A stretch of 28,885 nt of DNA from an uncultured Pseudomonadota bacterium (GTDB taxonomy: Bacteria > Pseudomonadota > Gammaproteobacteria > Burkholderiales > Eutrophovitaceae), in NCBI GenBank assembly GCA_937983055.1, contig CALJLA010000054.1, forward strand, positions 1 to 28,885, written 5' to 3'. Positions 1 to 9,457 of the stretch are shown piece by piece. Positions within the stretch are counted from its first letter, which is position 1. Every line of letters starts with the position of its first letter. Position numbers and translations under genes: made by a program. The notes beneath the pieces were generated by a model, which was not told the origin of the DNA, searched no databases, and saw only the letters and a program-made list of their open reading frames with translations.

Positions 1-1
1 C

Positions 2-565
2 GGCGACGCCGCCGGCCGGGCGCTGGCACGGCTGTTCGCGCGCTGGCCGGTGACCCCGCTTTGGGTGAGCGGCGAGGCGGCGCGCTGCGGGGTGACCAGC
101 CGTTACGACGATCCCGCGCAGCTCGGGCCGGACCGCTGGTCGGCGATGATCGCAGCGCGGGCGCGCGAGTCCGGCGACTGCCTGGTGATCTGCACCGGCA
201 CCGCCACCACGGTGGACGCGCTGTCTGCCGCCGGCGAGTTTTTCGGCGGCCTGATTCTGCCGGGCATCGACCTGTTTCACGAATCGCTGGCGGCAAAAGC
301 GGCGCGGCTCGCCGCCGAGCAGGGCCGCTTCACCGCGTTTCCGCGCGCCACCCGCGACGCCATCACCACCGGCGCCATCCAGGCCACCTGCGGCGCGGTC
401 GAGCGCATGCGCGCGCAGATGCTGGCCGCCGGCTGCGGCGAGCCGGCGATCCTTGCCTGCGGCGGCCGCGCCGCCCTGCTGGCCGAGCATCTCGGGCGCC
501 CGGTGCAGGTGCATGAGCGTCTGATCCTGGAAGGCGTGGTGCGCATCGCGGAGTCGCGACGATGA
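2..565 (+). CDS. coaX: Type III pantothenate kinase, 3' part (N-terminus outside window)
   Basis: This enzyme phosphorylates pantothenate with ATP, the first step of coenzyme A synthesis, in the cytoplasm. The reading frame is open from base 2, so the N-terminal part, including the first phosphate-binding motif, lies before the window. The visible 187 residues hold the family's central block: the RYDDPAQLGPDRW stretch (the substrate-binding GxDRW signature), then CTGTATTVDAL with the acidic residue, a GGLILPGI segment and a late ACGGRA turn. These match CoaX of the acetate-kinase/Hsp70 fold rather than PanK I or II. The stop TGA overlaps the ATG of the next gene by 4 nt (ATGA), implying translational coupling. 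In many betaproteobacteria coaX sits with birA upstream and a SPOR protein downstream, and the second half of that arrangement is seen here. Confidence 0.93.
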   Translation, partial: GDAAGRALARLFARWPVTPLWVSGEAARCGVTSRYDDPAQLGPDRWSAMIAARARESGDCLVICTGTATTVDALSAAGEFFGGLILPGIDLFHESLAAKAARLAAEQGRFTAFPRATRDAITTGAIQATCGAVERMRAQMLAAGCGEPAILACGGRAALLAEHLGRPVQVHERLILEGVVRIAESRR

Positions 566-1194
566 GATGGGTCGCGCTGCTGCTGCTGCTGGCGAACGTC
601 GGGCTGGCCGGCTACATCTACCTGCAGAGCACCCGACCGGACCCCGACGCCAACCTGATCAGCCTGCAGATGAACGCCGAGCAGATCCGCGTGGTGCCGC
701 CGCGCGCGCGGCCGCAGGCGCCGCGCACGGTGGCGTGCCTGGAGTGGCGCAGCTTCGGCGACGCGGAGCTTTCGCGCGCGCTGGCGGCGCTGGCACCGCT
801 AAACCTCGGCTAGCGGCTGACGACGCGCGAGATCGGCATCGACAGCCGGTGGTGGGTGTACATGCCACGCCAGAATTCGCTGGCGGCGATGGAACGCAAG
901 GCGGGCGAGCTGCGCGACCTCGGCATCACCCTGTTCACCCCGATCGTGGAGCCGGGCGAGTGGCGCTATGCGATCGCGCTCGCGCGCTTTCGCAGCGAGG
1001 CGGGTGCGCGCCATTACCTGGAGGTGCTGCGCGCGCAGGGCGTGCGCACCGCCGAGGTGGGCCAGCGCGACCAGCGCGCGACGCACCGGGTGCTTACCGT
1101 GCGCGAGCCCACGCCCGACGAGGCGGCGCGCCTGGCGGCGCTCGCCGCCGATTTTCCTGAAGCCGAGCTGCGCGCGCTGGATTGCCCGGCGTGA
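562..1194 (+). pseudogene. SPOR-domain-like membrane protein gene interrupted by an in-frame TAG at 811-813
   Basis: The frame begins with ATG overlapping the coaX stop. It encodes an N-terminal transmembrane anchor (about residues 3-20, leucine-rich), a linker, then a CLEW motif near residue 59. Codon 84 is TAG. The same frame continues without further stops to TGA at 1192-1194 and encodes the expected rest of the protein: RWWVYMP at about residues 96-102, followed by a SPOR-like alternation of helix and strand (A-x2-RKAGELRDLGI, then EWRYAIALARF). The full frame would be 210 residues. SPOR domains bind denuded glycan strands at the division site; this small coaX-linked version is usually of unknown function. 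The amber codon could be a real nonsense mutation, a sequencing error or a suppressed codon. A CAG-to-TAG change would be the simplest origin. Confidence 0.75.
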
Positions 1195-1204
1195 GGACCG
1201 CCGC

Positions 1205-2932
1205 CTAGGCGGGCGCCAGCGCGCTCGGGCCGGCCGCGTTCGACTGCAATTCCAGCCGCTGCGCATGCAGGGCGGCCAGCGCGCGCCGGTGGCCGATGCT
1301 GACGATGGCGGTGCCCGGCAGCCGCTCGCGCAGCAGCCGATAAAGCCGCTCCTCGTGCGCCTCGTCGAGGGCTGAAGTGGCTTCGTCTAGAAACAGCCAG
1401 GACGGACGGATCAGCAGTGCGCGCGCGAAGGCGATGCGCTGCTGCTCGCCGGGCGAGAGTTCGAGTGCCCAGTGGCGCGATTCGTCGAGCCGGCCGGCGA
1501 GGTGCGCGAGCCCGCAATCCTGAAGCGCCTGCGCCACCGCGTCGGTGCTGAAGCTGCCGGCCGGGCGCGGAAAGGTCACCACGTCGATCAGGCGGCCGAT
1601 CGGCAGATACGGCCGCTGCGGCAGGAACAGCGCGTCGAAGCGCTCGGGCAGGCGCACTGCGCCGGAGCCGAACGGCCAGATGCCGGCGATGGCGCGAAAC
1701 AGCGTGCTCTTGCCCGCGCCGGATGGCCCGCGGATCAGCAGGCTGTCGCCCGGTGCCAGCGACAGGCTGGCGGGCGCGATCAGCGGGCGGCCGTCGGGCA
1801 GGGCGAGCGCCAGCCCGTCGAGCTGCAGGTTCTCGCCCTGGCCGGCGGCGACCTCGACCCCCGCGCCGGCGGCGGCCGCGCGGCGCTCGCGCTCGATCGC
1901 GTAGTGAAAGCCGAGCAGCCGGTCCGAGGTGGCGCGCCAGCTGGCGAAGGTGTTGTAGGCGCCGATGAACCAGGACAGGGCGCCCTGCACCTGGCCGAAG
2001 GCGTTGGAGATCTGCATCAGGCCGCCGAGCGGAATCGCGCCGGCGAAATAGCGCGGCGCCGCCACCACGAAGGGAAACACGTTGGCCGCCTGGTTGTAGC
2101 CGACGGTGAACGAGATCAGGATCTTCTGCCGGTGCATGATGCGCAGCCAGTTGTCGAACACGGCGGCGAAACGCCCGCCGAAGCCCTTGAGCTCGTCTTC
2201 CTCGCCGCGGTAGAGCGCGACGCTCTCGGCGTTTTCGCGAAAGCGGATCAGGCCGAAGCGGAAGTCGGCCTCGAAGCGCTGCTGGTTGAAGTTGAGCCCG
2301 ATCAGCGGCCGGCCGATGCGGTGCGTGAGCCAGCTGCCCGCGATCGCGTACAGCAGCGCCGCCCACACCATGTAGCCGGGCACCACGAAGCCATCCTCGC
2401 CGAGCGGAATCGTCAGCGGACCGGACAGCGTCCACAGGATGCCGACAAAGGACACCAGGGTGACCACGGCGTTGAGCAGGCCGAGGCTCAGGTTGAGGGT
2501 GTCGTCGACAAACAGCCGCAAATCCTCGGCAATACGCTGGTCGGGGTTGTCGGTGCCGGTGCCGGCGAGCTGCATGCGGTAGTAGGCGCGGCCGCCGAGC
2601 CATTCGCGCAGATAGCGGTCGGTCATCCAGCGCCGCCAGCGGATCTGCAGCAGCTGGTTGAGATAGAAGGCGTACACCGCGAGCGCGATGTAGATTGCCG
2701 CCAGCAGGCAGAAGCGCAGTATCTGGGTCCAGAATTCCTCGGCCTTCTTTTCCTGCAGCGCGTTGTAGAACAGGTTGTACCACTCGTTGAACACGACGTT
2801 CATGTACACCATGGCAAGCGTCAGCCCGACCACGGTGAGCAGCAGCAGCCAGGCGCTCGCCTTTTCCTCCGACTGCCAGTAGGGCTTGATCAGCGACCAG
2901 GTGTCGCGCCAGAAGCGGGGCTTGTCGTTCAT
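1205..2932 (-). CDS. Fused permease/ATPase ABC transporter of the SbmA/BacA-YddA (ABCD) type
   Basis: This 575-residue protein has an N-terminal membrane domain of about 330 residues with hydrophobic helices near 28-48, 70-92, 150-172, 187-203 and later, matching the ABC_membrane_2 / SbmA-BacA fold. A C-terminal ATPase follows: Walker A GPSGAGKST at about 402-410, a Q-loop FLPQRPY near 436, signature LSPGEQQ at 492-498, Walker B LFLDEA at 513-518 and the switch His near 548. Relatives include YddA, peroxisomal ABCD exporters and mycobacterial Rv1819c, which imports cobalamin and hydrophilic peptides. The substrate here cannot be read from sequence. It ends in TAG and is convergent with the SPOR gene, leaving only 10 bp between stops. 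The 105-bp upstream gap has a -10-like TATACT on the minus strand (3021-3026) but no credible -35. Confidence 0.88.
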   Translation of the reverse strand: MNDKPRFWRDTWSLIKPYWQSEEKASAWLLLLTVVGLTLAMVYMNVVFNEWYNLFYNALQEKKAEEFWTQILRFCLLAAIYIALAVYAFYLNQLLQIRWRRWMTDRYLREWLGGRAYYRMQLAGTGTDNPDQRIAEDLRLFVDDTLNLSLGLLNAVVTLVSFVGILWTLSGPLTIPLGEDGFVVPGYMVWAALLYAIAGSWLTHRIGRPLIGLNFNQQRFEADFRFGLIRFRENAESVALYRGEEDELKGFGGRFAAVFDNWLRIMHRQKILISFTVGYNQAANVFPFVVAAPRYFAGAIPLGGLMQISNAFGQVQGALSWFIGAYNTFASWRATSDRLLGFHYAIERERRAAAAGAGVEVAAGQGENLQLDGLALALPDGRPLIAPASLSLAPGDSLLIRGPSGAGKSTLFRAIAGIWPFGSGAVRLPERFDALFLPQRPYLPIGRLIDVVTFPRPAGSFSTDAVAQALQDCGLAHLAGRLDESRHWALELSPGEQQRIAFARALLIRPSWLFLDEATSALDEAHEERLYRLLRERLPGTAIVSIGHRRALAALHAQRLELQSNAAGPSALAPA

Positions 2933-3037
2933 CGTGTTGTCCCGGGTGAAAGGCGTTCAGGGCGCCGGCGGCCGGCGTCGCGCGCAGGCAAGCGCCACCG
3001 GCGCACAGCGCGCGCCGGGCAGTATACGGGCGGCACG

Positions 3038-4681
<1,644 letters not shown>

Positions 4682-4689
4682 CGCCGGGC

Positions 4690-5823
4690 TCAGTTGGGAG
4701 TGGCCATGGTCGACGGCGTGTCGCCGCGCGCGGCGGGGGCCTCCGGCTCCACCGGCGCGGCGGCGCCGCTGTAGAGCTTGCGCGGGTCGAAGGCGTCGCG
4801 CACCGCCTCGCCGATGAAGATCAGCAGGCTCAGCATCAGCGCGATGACGAAGAAGCCGGTGAGCCCGAGCCACGGCGCCTGCAGGTTGGCCTTGCCCTGC
4901 GCCAGCAGTTCGCCGAGCGAGGGCGAGCCCGGCGGCAGGCCGATGCCGAGAAAATCGAGCGAGGTGAGCACGGTCACCGAGCCGGCCAGGGTGAAGGGCA
5001 TGAAGGTGATCGTCGCCACCATCGCGTTGGGCAGCACATGGCGCAGCATGATGGCGCCGTCGGTGAGGCCCAGCGCGCGCGCCGCGCGCACATAGTCGAA
5101 GTTGCGCGCGCGCAGGAATTCCGCCCGCACCACGCCGACGAAGCCCATCCAGCTGAACATCAGCAGCAGCACCAGCAGCCACCAGAAGTTCGGCTCGACG
5201 ATGCTGGCGAGGATGATCAGCAGGTACAGCGCCGGCATGCCGGCCCAGATCTCGATGAAGCGCTGCGCCAGCAGATCGGTCCAGCCGCCGAAGTAGCCCT
5301 GCACCGCGCCGGCCGCCACGCCGACCATCGCGCTGACGATGGTGAGCACGAAGCCGAAGAGCACCGAGATGCTACAGCCGTAGATCACCCGGGCGAGCAC
5401 GTCGCGCGCCTGGTCGTCGGTACCCAGCCAGTGGGTGGCGTCCGGCGGCGACGGCGCCGGCACCGGCAGGTCCCACGCCACGGTACGGTGGCTGTAGGGC
5501 ACCGGCGGCCAGATCATCCAGCCGTCGCGCTCGATCAGCTGCGCGACGTAAGGGTCGCGATAGTCGGCCTCGGTCTCGAATTCGCCGCCGAACGCGGTTT
5601 CCGGGTAGGCGCGGAAGATCGGCATGTACGCCTCGCCCTGGTGCACCACCAGGATCGGGTTGTCGTTGGCGATGAACTCCGCCGGCAGGGTGACGAGCAG
5701 CAGCGCGACGAAGATCCACAGCGACCAGAAGCCGCGCCGGTTGGCGCGGAAGTTGTGCAGCCGGCGGCGGTTGATCGGCGACAGCCAGGCCTTGCGCGGT
5801 GCGGCGTTGTTCCTGTCGGCCAT
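4690..5823 (-). CDS. yejE: Oligopeptide ABC transporter permease (YejE type)
   Basis: This is a 377-residue inner-membrane permease of the DppC/OppC class. It starts with a basic cytoplasmic tail containing SPINRRRLHNFRANRRGFWSL, typical of YejE, then one helix (about residues 33-50). A periplasmic insert follows, with YPETAFGGEFETEADYRDP, a feature of the YejE subgroup that ordinary OppC lacks. GTDDQARDV leads into the five-helix transport core. The EAA loop, which contacts the ATPase, is visible as RAARALGLTD near residue 245. It is separated from yejB by 1 nt and from yejF by 8 nt, so co-transcription is very likely. The N-terminal ATG is supported by these small gaps and by the conserved basic start. 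Confidence 0.93.
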   Translation of the reverse strand: MADRNNAAPRKAWLSPINRRRLHNFRANRRGFWSLWIFVALLLVTLPAEFIANDNPILVVHQGEAYMPIFRAYPETAFGGEFETEADYRDPYVAQLIERDGWMIWPPVPYSHRTVAWDLPVPAPSPPDATHWLGTDDQARDVLARVIYGCSISVLFGFVLTIVSAMVGVAAGAVQGYFGGWTDLLAQRFIEIWAGMPALYLLIILASIVEPNFWWLLVLLLMFSWMGFVGVVRAEFLRARNFDYVRAARALGLTDGAIMLRHVLPNAMVATITFMPFTLAGSVTVLTSLDFLGIGLPPGSPSLGELLAQGKANLQAPWLGLTGFFVIALMLSLLIFIGEAVRDAFDPRKLYSGAAAPVEPEAPAARGDTPSTMATPN

Positions 5824-5824
5824 G

Positions 5825-6946
5825 TCAGGCGCCCCTGCGCTCGAAGTCGATGCGCGGATCGACGAGGGTGTACATCAGGTCGCCCACCAGGTTCATCAGC
5901 AGCCCGAGCAGCGAGAAAAAGAACAGCGTGCCGAACATCAGCGGGTAGTCGCGGGCGAACGCCGCCTCGAAGCCGAGCAGCCCGAGCCCGTCGAGCGAGA
6001 AGATGATCTCGATCAGCACCGAGCCGGTGAACAGGATGCCGACGAAGGCGCCGGGAAAGCCGGCGATCACGATCAGCATCGCGTTGCGGAATACATGGCC
6101 GTAGAGCACCCGCCGCTCGGGCAGGCCCTTGGCGCGCGCGGTCATCACGTACTGCTGGTGAAGCTGGTCGAGGAAGGAGTTCTTGGTGAGCATGGCAAGG
6201 CCGGCGAAGCCGCCGATCACCATCGCCAGCACCGGCAGCGCGATATGCCAGAAATAGTCGAGCACGCAGGCGGCGCTCGCCACGCAGCCGGCGAAGCCGA
6301 GGCCGAGATACTGCTCGGACTGCAGCCCGCGCAACGGGAACCAGTCGAGATAGCTGCCGCCGGCGAACACCACCAGCAGGAACACCGCGAACAGGAAGCT
6401 CGGAATCGCGGTGCCGATCACCAGGGCGAAGCTGGTGCCGATGTCGAAGCGGCTGCCGTCGCGCACCGCCTTGGCGATGCCGAGCGGAATCGACACCAGG
6501 TAGACGATGAGCGTGGTCCACACGCCGAGCGAGATCGACACCGGCATCTTGGCCAGCACCAGGTCGACCACGTCGCGGTCGCGGAAGAAGCTCTGGCCGA
6601 AATCGAAGGTGAGGTAATCGCCCATCATTTTGAAGAAGCGCTCGTGCATCGGCTTGTCGAAACCGAAGCGCTGCTCGAGTTCCTGGATGAAGGCGGGGTC
6701 GAGGCCCTGGGCGCCGCGATAGCGGCTGCCGGCGCTGTCCTCCGCGCGGGGGGCGGGCGCGACCGCCTCGCCGGTGCCGCTGCGGGTGATGCGCTCGGTG
6801 ATCGGCGAACCCTGGCCGGTGAGCTGGGCGATGGCCTGCTCCACCGGGCCGCCGGGTGCGGCCTGCACGATCACGAAATTGAGCAGCATGATTCCGAACA
6901 GCGTCGGGATCATCAGCAGCAGGCGGCGGATGATGTACGCGGTCAT
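5825..6946 (-). CDS. yejB: Oligopeptide ABC transporter permease (YejB type)
   Basis: This 373-residue inner-membrane permease is of the DppB/OppB class. The start is the ATG at 6946 giving MTAYIIRRLLLMIPTLFGI, the classic first helix of this family; the frame remains open upstream but that part is shadow. Residues 30-60 contain the conserved APGGPVEQ loop. An insert between the first helix and the core (about residues 45-85) is typical of YejB. The EAA-loop equivalent TARAKGLPERR is present, and the C-terminus ends DPRIDFERR as in most OppB-type proteins. The ATG overlaps the TGA of the yejA frame by 4 nt (ATGA). Because yejA is interrupted, coupling from ribosomes finishing yejA would be reduced unless translation restarts or the stop is read through. 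Confidence 0.93.
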   Translation of the reverse strand: MTAYIIRRLLLMIPTLFGIMLLNFVIVQAAPGGPVEQAIAQLTGQGSPITERITRSGTGEAVAPAPRAEDSAGSRYRGAQGLDPAFIQELEQRFGFDKPMHERFFKMMGDYLTFDFGQSFFRDRDVVDLVLAKMPVSISLGVWTTLIVYLVSIPLGIAKAVRDGSRFDIGTSFALVIGTAIPSFLFAVFLLVVFAGGSYLDWFPLRGLQSEQYLGLGFAGCVASAACVLDYFWHIALPVLAMVIGGFAGLAMLTKNSFLDQLHQQYVMTARAKGLPERRVLYGHVFRNAMLIVIAGFPGAFVGILFTGSVLIEIIFSLDGLGLLGFEAAFARDYPLMFGTLFFFSLLGLLMNLVGDLMYTLVDPRIDFERRGA

Positions 6947-8919
6947 GGGCGGGCGGGCTCGCGTCGCGCGCGCCTGACAAGAATTACCAGCCCGGCGGCG
7001 GCCGCGGCGCCGACGACCAGCAGCACCGCCCAGGCCGGCGGGCCGCCGGCGTCGCCGTCGCCTCTCGGCGTGACCGCTCGGGCCTGCTCCAGCTGCCGCG
7101 CCTTTTCCGGGTCGAACCACCAGTACTCGACCGAGGTGCCGTTGCGCGGCGTGACCGCCGGCCGCGAGAACCTGTCCCAGTAGAGAATGCGCTGGGTGTT
7201 CAGATGCCAGTGCGGAATCACGTAGTGGCCGGCGAGCAGCACGCGGTCGAGTGCGCGGGTGCGGGCGACCAGGCTTTCGCGGTCGGGCGCCGCGATCACC
7301 AGCTCGACCAGCCGGTCGATCACTGGATCGCGCACGCCGGCGTAATTGTTGGCCGCCGGCGACGCGGCGGCCTCGCGGGTCCAGAAGCTGCGCTGCTCGT
7401 TGCCCGGCGATTCGGACGAGCCCCAGCCGGAGACGATCATGTCGTAGTCGAAGCTGCGCAGCCGGTTGATGTACTGCGACTGGTCGACCAGGCGCACGCG
7501 CGGCTCGGTGCCGAGGCGTTTGAGATTGCGCACGAAGGGCAGCACGATGCGCTCGAACGCCGGGCTTACCAGCAGGATCTCGAAGCGGAACGGCTCGCCG
7601 GTGCGCTCGTTGACGAGCTGCAGGTCGCGCACCACCCAGCCGGCCTGCGCCAGCAGCTCGAAGGCCTTCGCCAGGTTTTCGCGCGGCCAGCCGCTGCCGT
7701 CGGTCGACGGCGCGGCGTAGGGGCGCGAGAACACTTCGTCGGGAATGCGGCCGCGGAAGCGCTCGAGGATTTCCAGCTCGTCGCCCCCGGGCAGGCCGCG
7801 CGAAGCGAGCTCAGAGTTGGAGAAGTAGCTCTCGGTGCGGGCGTACTGACCGAAGAAGAGGTTCCTGTTGGTCCACTCGAAGTCGGAGGGGTAGGCCGGC
7901 GCGCGCCGAACGGGGCGGTCGGCGACGCGGGCGCGGCGGGGGGTGGAGGCGAGGGCCTGCATGCCCGTGGGACTCTAGTGGCGAATCTCTTCCTTGACGA
8001 TCCAGCCGCGCGCGACCGCGGGCACGTCGTAGTCGAGCGCCCAGGCCTTGGCCTGGTTCTCCAGGCGGAAGTCGATCTCGCCCGCCTTGAAGGCCTGGCG
8101 GATCACCGTGTCGTCGCGGTAGTAGTCGTAGCGGATACGGTCGAAGTTGTTCTGCCCGCGATTGACCGCGAGGTCCTTGCCCCAGTAGTCGGCGACGCGC
8201 TCGGTGATGATGTAGCGCCCGGCTTCGAAGCTCGCGACCCGGTAGGGCCCGCTGCCGAGCGGCGGCTCCAGCGTGGTGGCGGCGAAGTCGCGCGTTTCCC
8301 AGTAATGCTTCGGCAGGATCGGCAGCTGGCCGACGATCAGCGGCAGCTCGCGATTGCCGGTTTCGGAGAAGCTGAACTTCACCCGCCGCGGCCCGACCTT
8401 TTCCGCCTTGGCGACGCCGCCATAGTAGAAGCGGAAGAAGGGCTGACCCTTGGACTTCAGCGTCTCCAGGGAAAAGATCACGTCCTCGACGCTGATCGGG
8501 CGGCCGTCGTGCCAGCGCGCCTCCGGCCGCAGGGTGAAGATGACCCAGGAGCGGTCCGGCGGCACCTCGATGCGCCCGGCAATCAGGCCGTATTCGGTGA
8601 ACGGCTCGTCGGCGCTGGCGGTGAGCAGCGTTTCGTTGGCGCTGCCGGCGCCGGGATTGCCGCGCGGGATGAAGGCATTGAAGCTGTCGAAGGTGCCGGC
8701 CACCGCGACCCGCAGGGTGCCGCCCTTGGGCGCCTGCGGGTTCACGTAGTCGAAGTGCTCGAAGTCGGGGCCGTACTTGGGCTCGCCATGCATGGCGATC
8801 GCATGGGTGGCGGGCGCGGCCTGCGCGGTGTGCATCGCCAAGGCCGCGGCGGCGAGGATGCCGGCCAGCAGCGCCGCCCGCAGGCGGCCGGTCCGGCGCG
8901 TGCTGCCCGCCGCGCTCAT
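6943..8919 (-). pseudogene. yejA: YejA-type oligopeptide-binding protein gene interrupted by an in-frame TAG (7975-7977)
   Basis: The first 314 codons encode a signal peptide (hydrophobic stretch to AQAA near residue 35) and the N-terminal lobe of a family 5 solute-binding protein, including GEPKYGPDFEHFDYVNPQAPKGG, RPEARWHDGRPI and GSGPYRV. After KEEIRH comes TAG, then SPTGMQAL in the same frame, continuing the YejA sequence (DFEWTNRNLFFGQY, ESYFSNSELAS, YWWFDPEKA) to TGA. The two halves are therefore one gene of 658 codons with one amber. About 75 nt just after the stop (7876-7956) encode residues unlike the family. The protein also has a C-terminal hydrophobic helix (AWAVLLVVGAAAAAGLVILV) followed by arginines, giving a possible second membrane anchor. 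The ATG overlaps the preceding stop by 4 nt. It may be a real pseudogene or a sequence error. Confidence 0.8.
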
Positions 8920-9395
8920 CCCTTGCGGATCCGCGCGATGGTGTCGGTGGTGGAGCGCTCGAACTCGAACGGAATCGAGTGAACCTTTCCGCCCCAGCCG
9001 ATCACCTCGGCGCCGCCGACGATCCTGTCCACCGGCCAGTCGCCGCCCTTTACCAGCACTTCCGGCCGGCAGGCGAGGATGAGCGCGAGCGGCGTGTCGT
9101 CGTCGAACCAGGTCACCAGGTCGACCGACGCCAGCGCAGCCACCACCGCGGCGCGGTCTTCCTGGCGGTTGATTGGCCGCTCCGGGGCCTTGCCGAGGCG
9201 GCGCACCGAGGCATCGGTATTGAGCGCGACGATGAGACTGCCGCCGAGCGCGCGCGACTGCGCAAGATAGGTAACGTGGCCGCGGTGCAGGATGTCGAAC
9301 ACGCCGTTGGTGAACACCCGCGGGCGCGGCAGCGCCGCCGCGCGGGCGGCCAGGGCGTCAGGCGGGCACAGCTTGTGTTCGAAGGCGAGAGGCAT
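8916..9395 (-). CDS. rfaE2: D-glycero-beta-D-manno-heptose 1-phosphate adenylyltransferase (stand-alone HldE C-domain)
   Basis: This 159-residue cytidylyltransferase-fold enzyme transfers AMP to heptose 1-phosphate to give ADP-heptose for the LPS inner core. The nucleotidyltransferase signature FTNGVFDILHRGHVTYL sits at about residues 29-45, with the HxGH-type motif RGH. RIRKG at the end and the EFERSTTDTI loop are typical of the family. The start is the ATG at 9395 giving MPLAFEHK, which fits the usual length of about 160; the open frame upstream is shadow. In E. coli this activity is the C-terminal half of HldE, whereas many betaproteobacteria keep it as a separate gene. Its stop overlaps the yejA start by 4 nt, so it appears to head the transporter transcript, an odd functional pairing. 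Heptose kinase is not in this window. Confidence 0.92.
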   Translation of the reverse strand: MPLAFEHKLCPPDALAARAAALPRPRVFTNGVFDILHRGHVTYLAQSRALGGSLIVALNTDASVRRLGKAPERPINRQEDRAAVVAALASVDLVTWFDDDTPLALILACRPEVLVKGGDWPVDRIVGGAEVIGWGGKVHSIPFEFERSTTDTIARIRKG

Positions 9396-9429
9396 TGCGA
9401 AAGACCGCGAGACCAGCGGCAATGATACA

Positions 9430-9454
9430 GGCGCCGCCTTGCCGCGGCGGCGCC
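9430..9454 (-). terminator. Strong GC stem-loop between the diiron gene and rfaE2
   Basis: In the 62-bp gap there is a perfect 9-bp inverted repeat (GGCGCCGCC / GGCGGCGCC) with a 7-nt loop, starting 4 nt after the stop of the diiron gene. No T-run follows on the minus strand (the next bases are TGTATCATT), so it is not a textbook intrinsic terminator. It may instead stabilise the 3' end or reduce read-through into rfaE2. Confidence 0.4.
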
Positions 9455-9457
9455 GGT

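Noticed and set aside
811..813. TAG reassigned to glutamine genome-wide, suggested by two genes with in-frame TAG
   Set aside because: TAG ends both the ABC transporter (1205-1207) and pyrC (28616-28618) at the expected protein lengths, so it works as a stop here.
3021..3026. Promoter of the SbmA/YddA-like transporter
   Set aside because: TATACT is a fair -10, but there is no acceptable -35 at 16-18 bp, so it is not listed as a feature.
7204..8982. A 592-residue open frame on the + strand opposite yejA
   Set aside because: yejA motifs are clear on the other strand in spite of its amber codon; the + strand product shows no recognisable fold.
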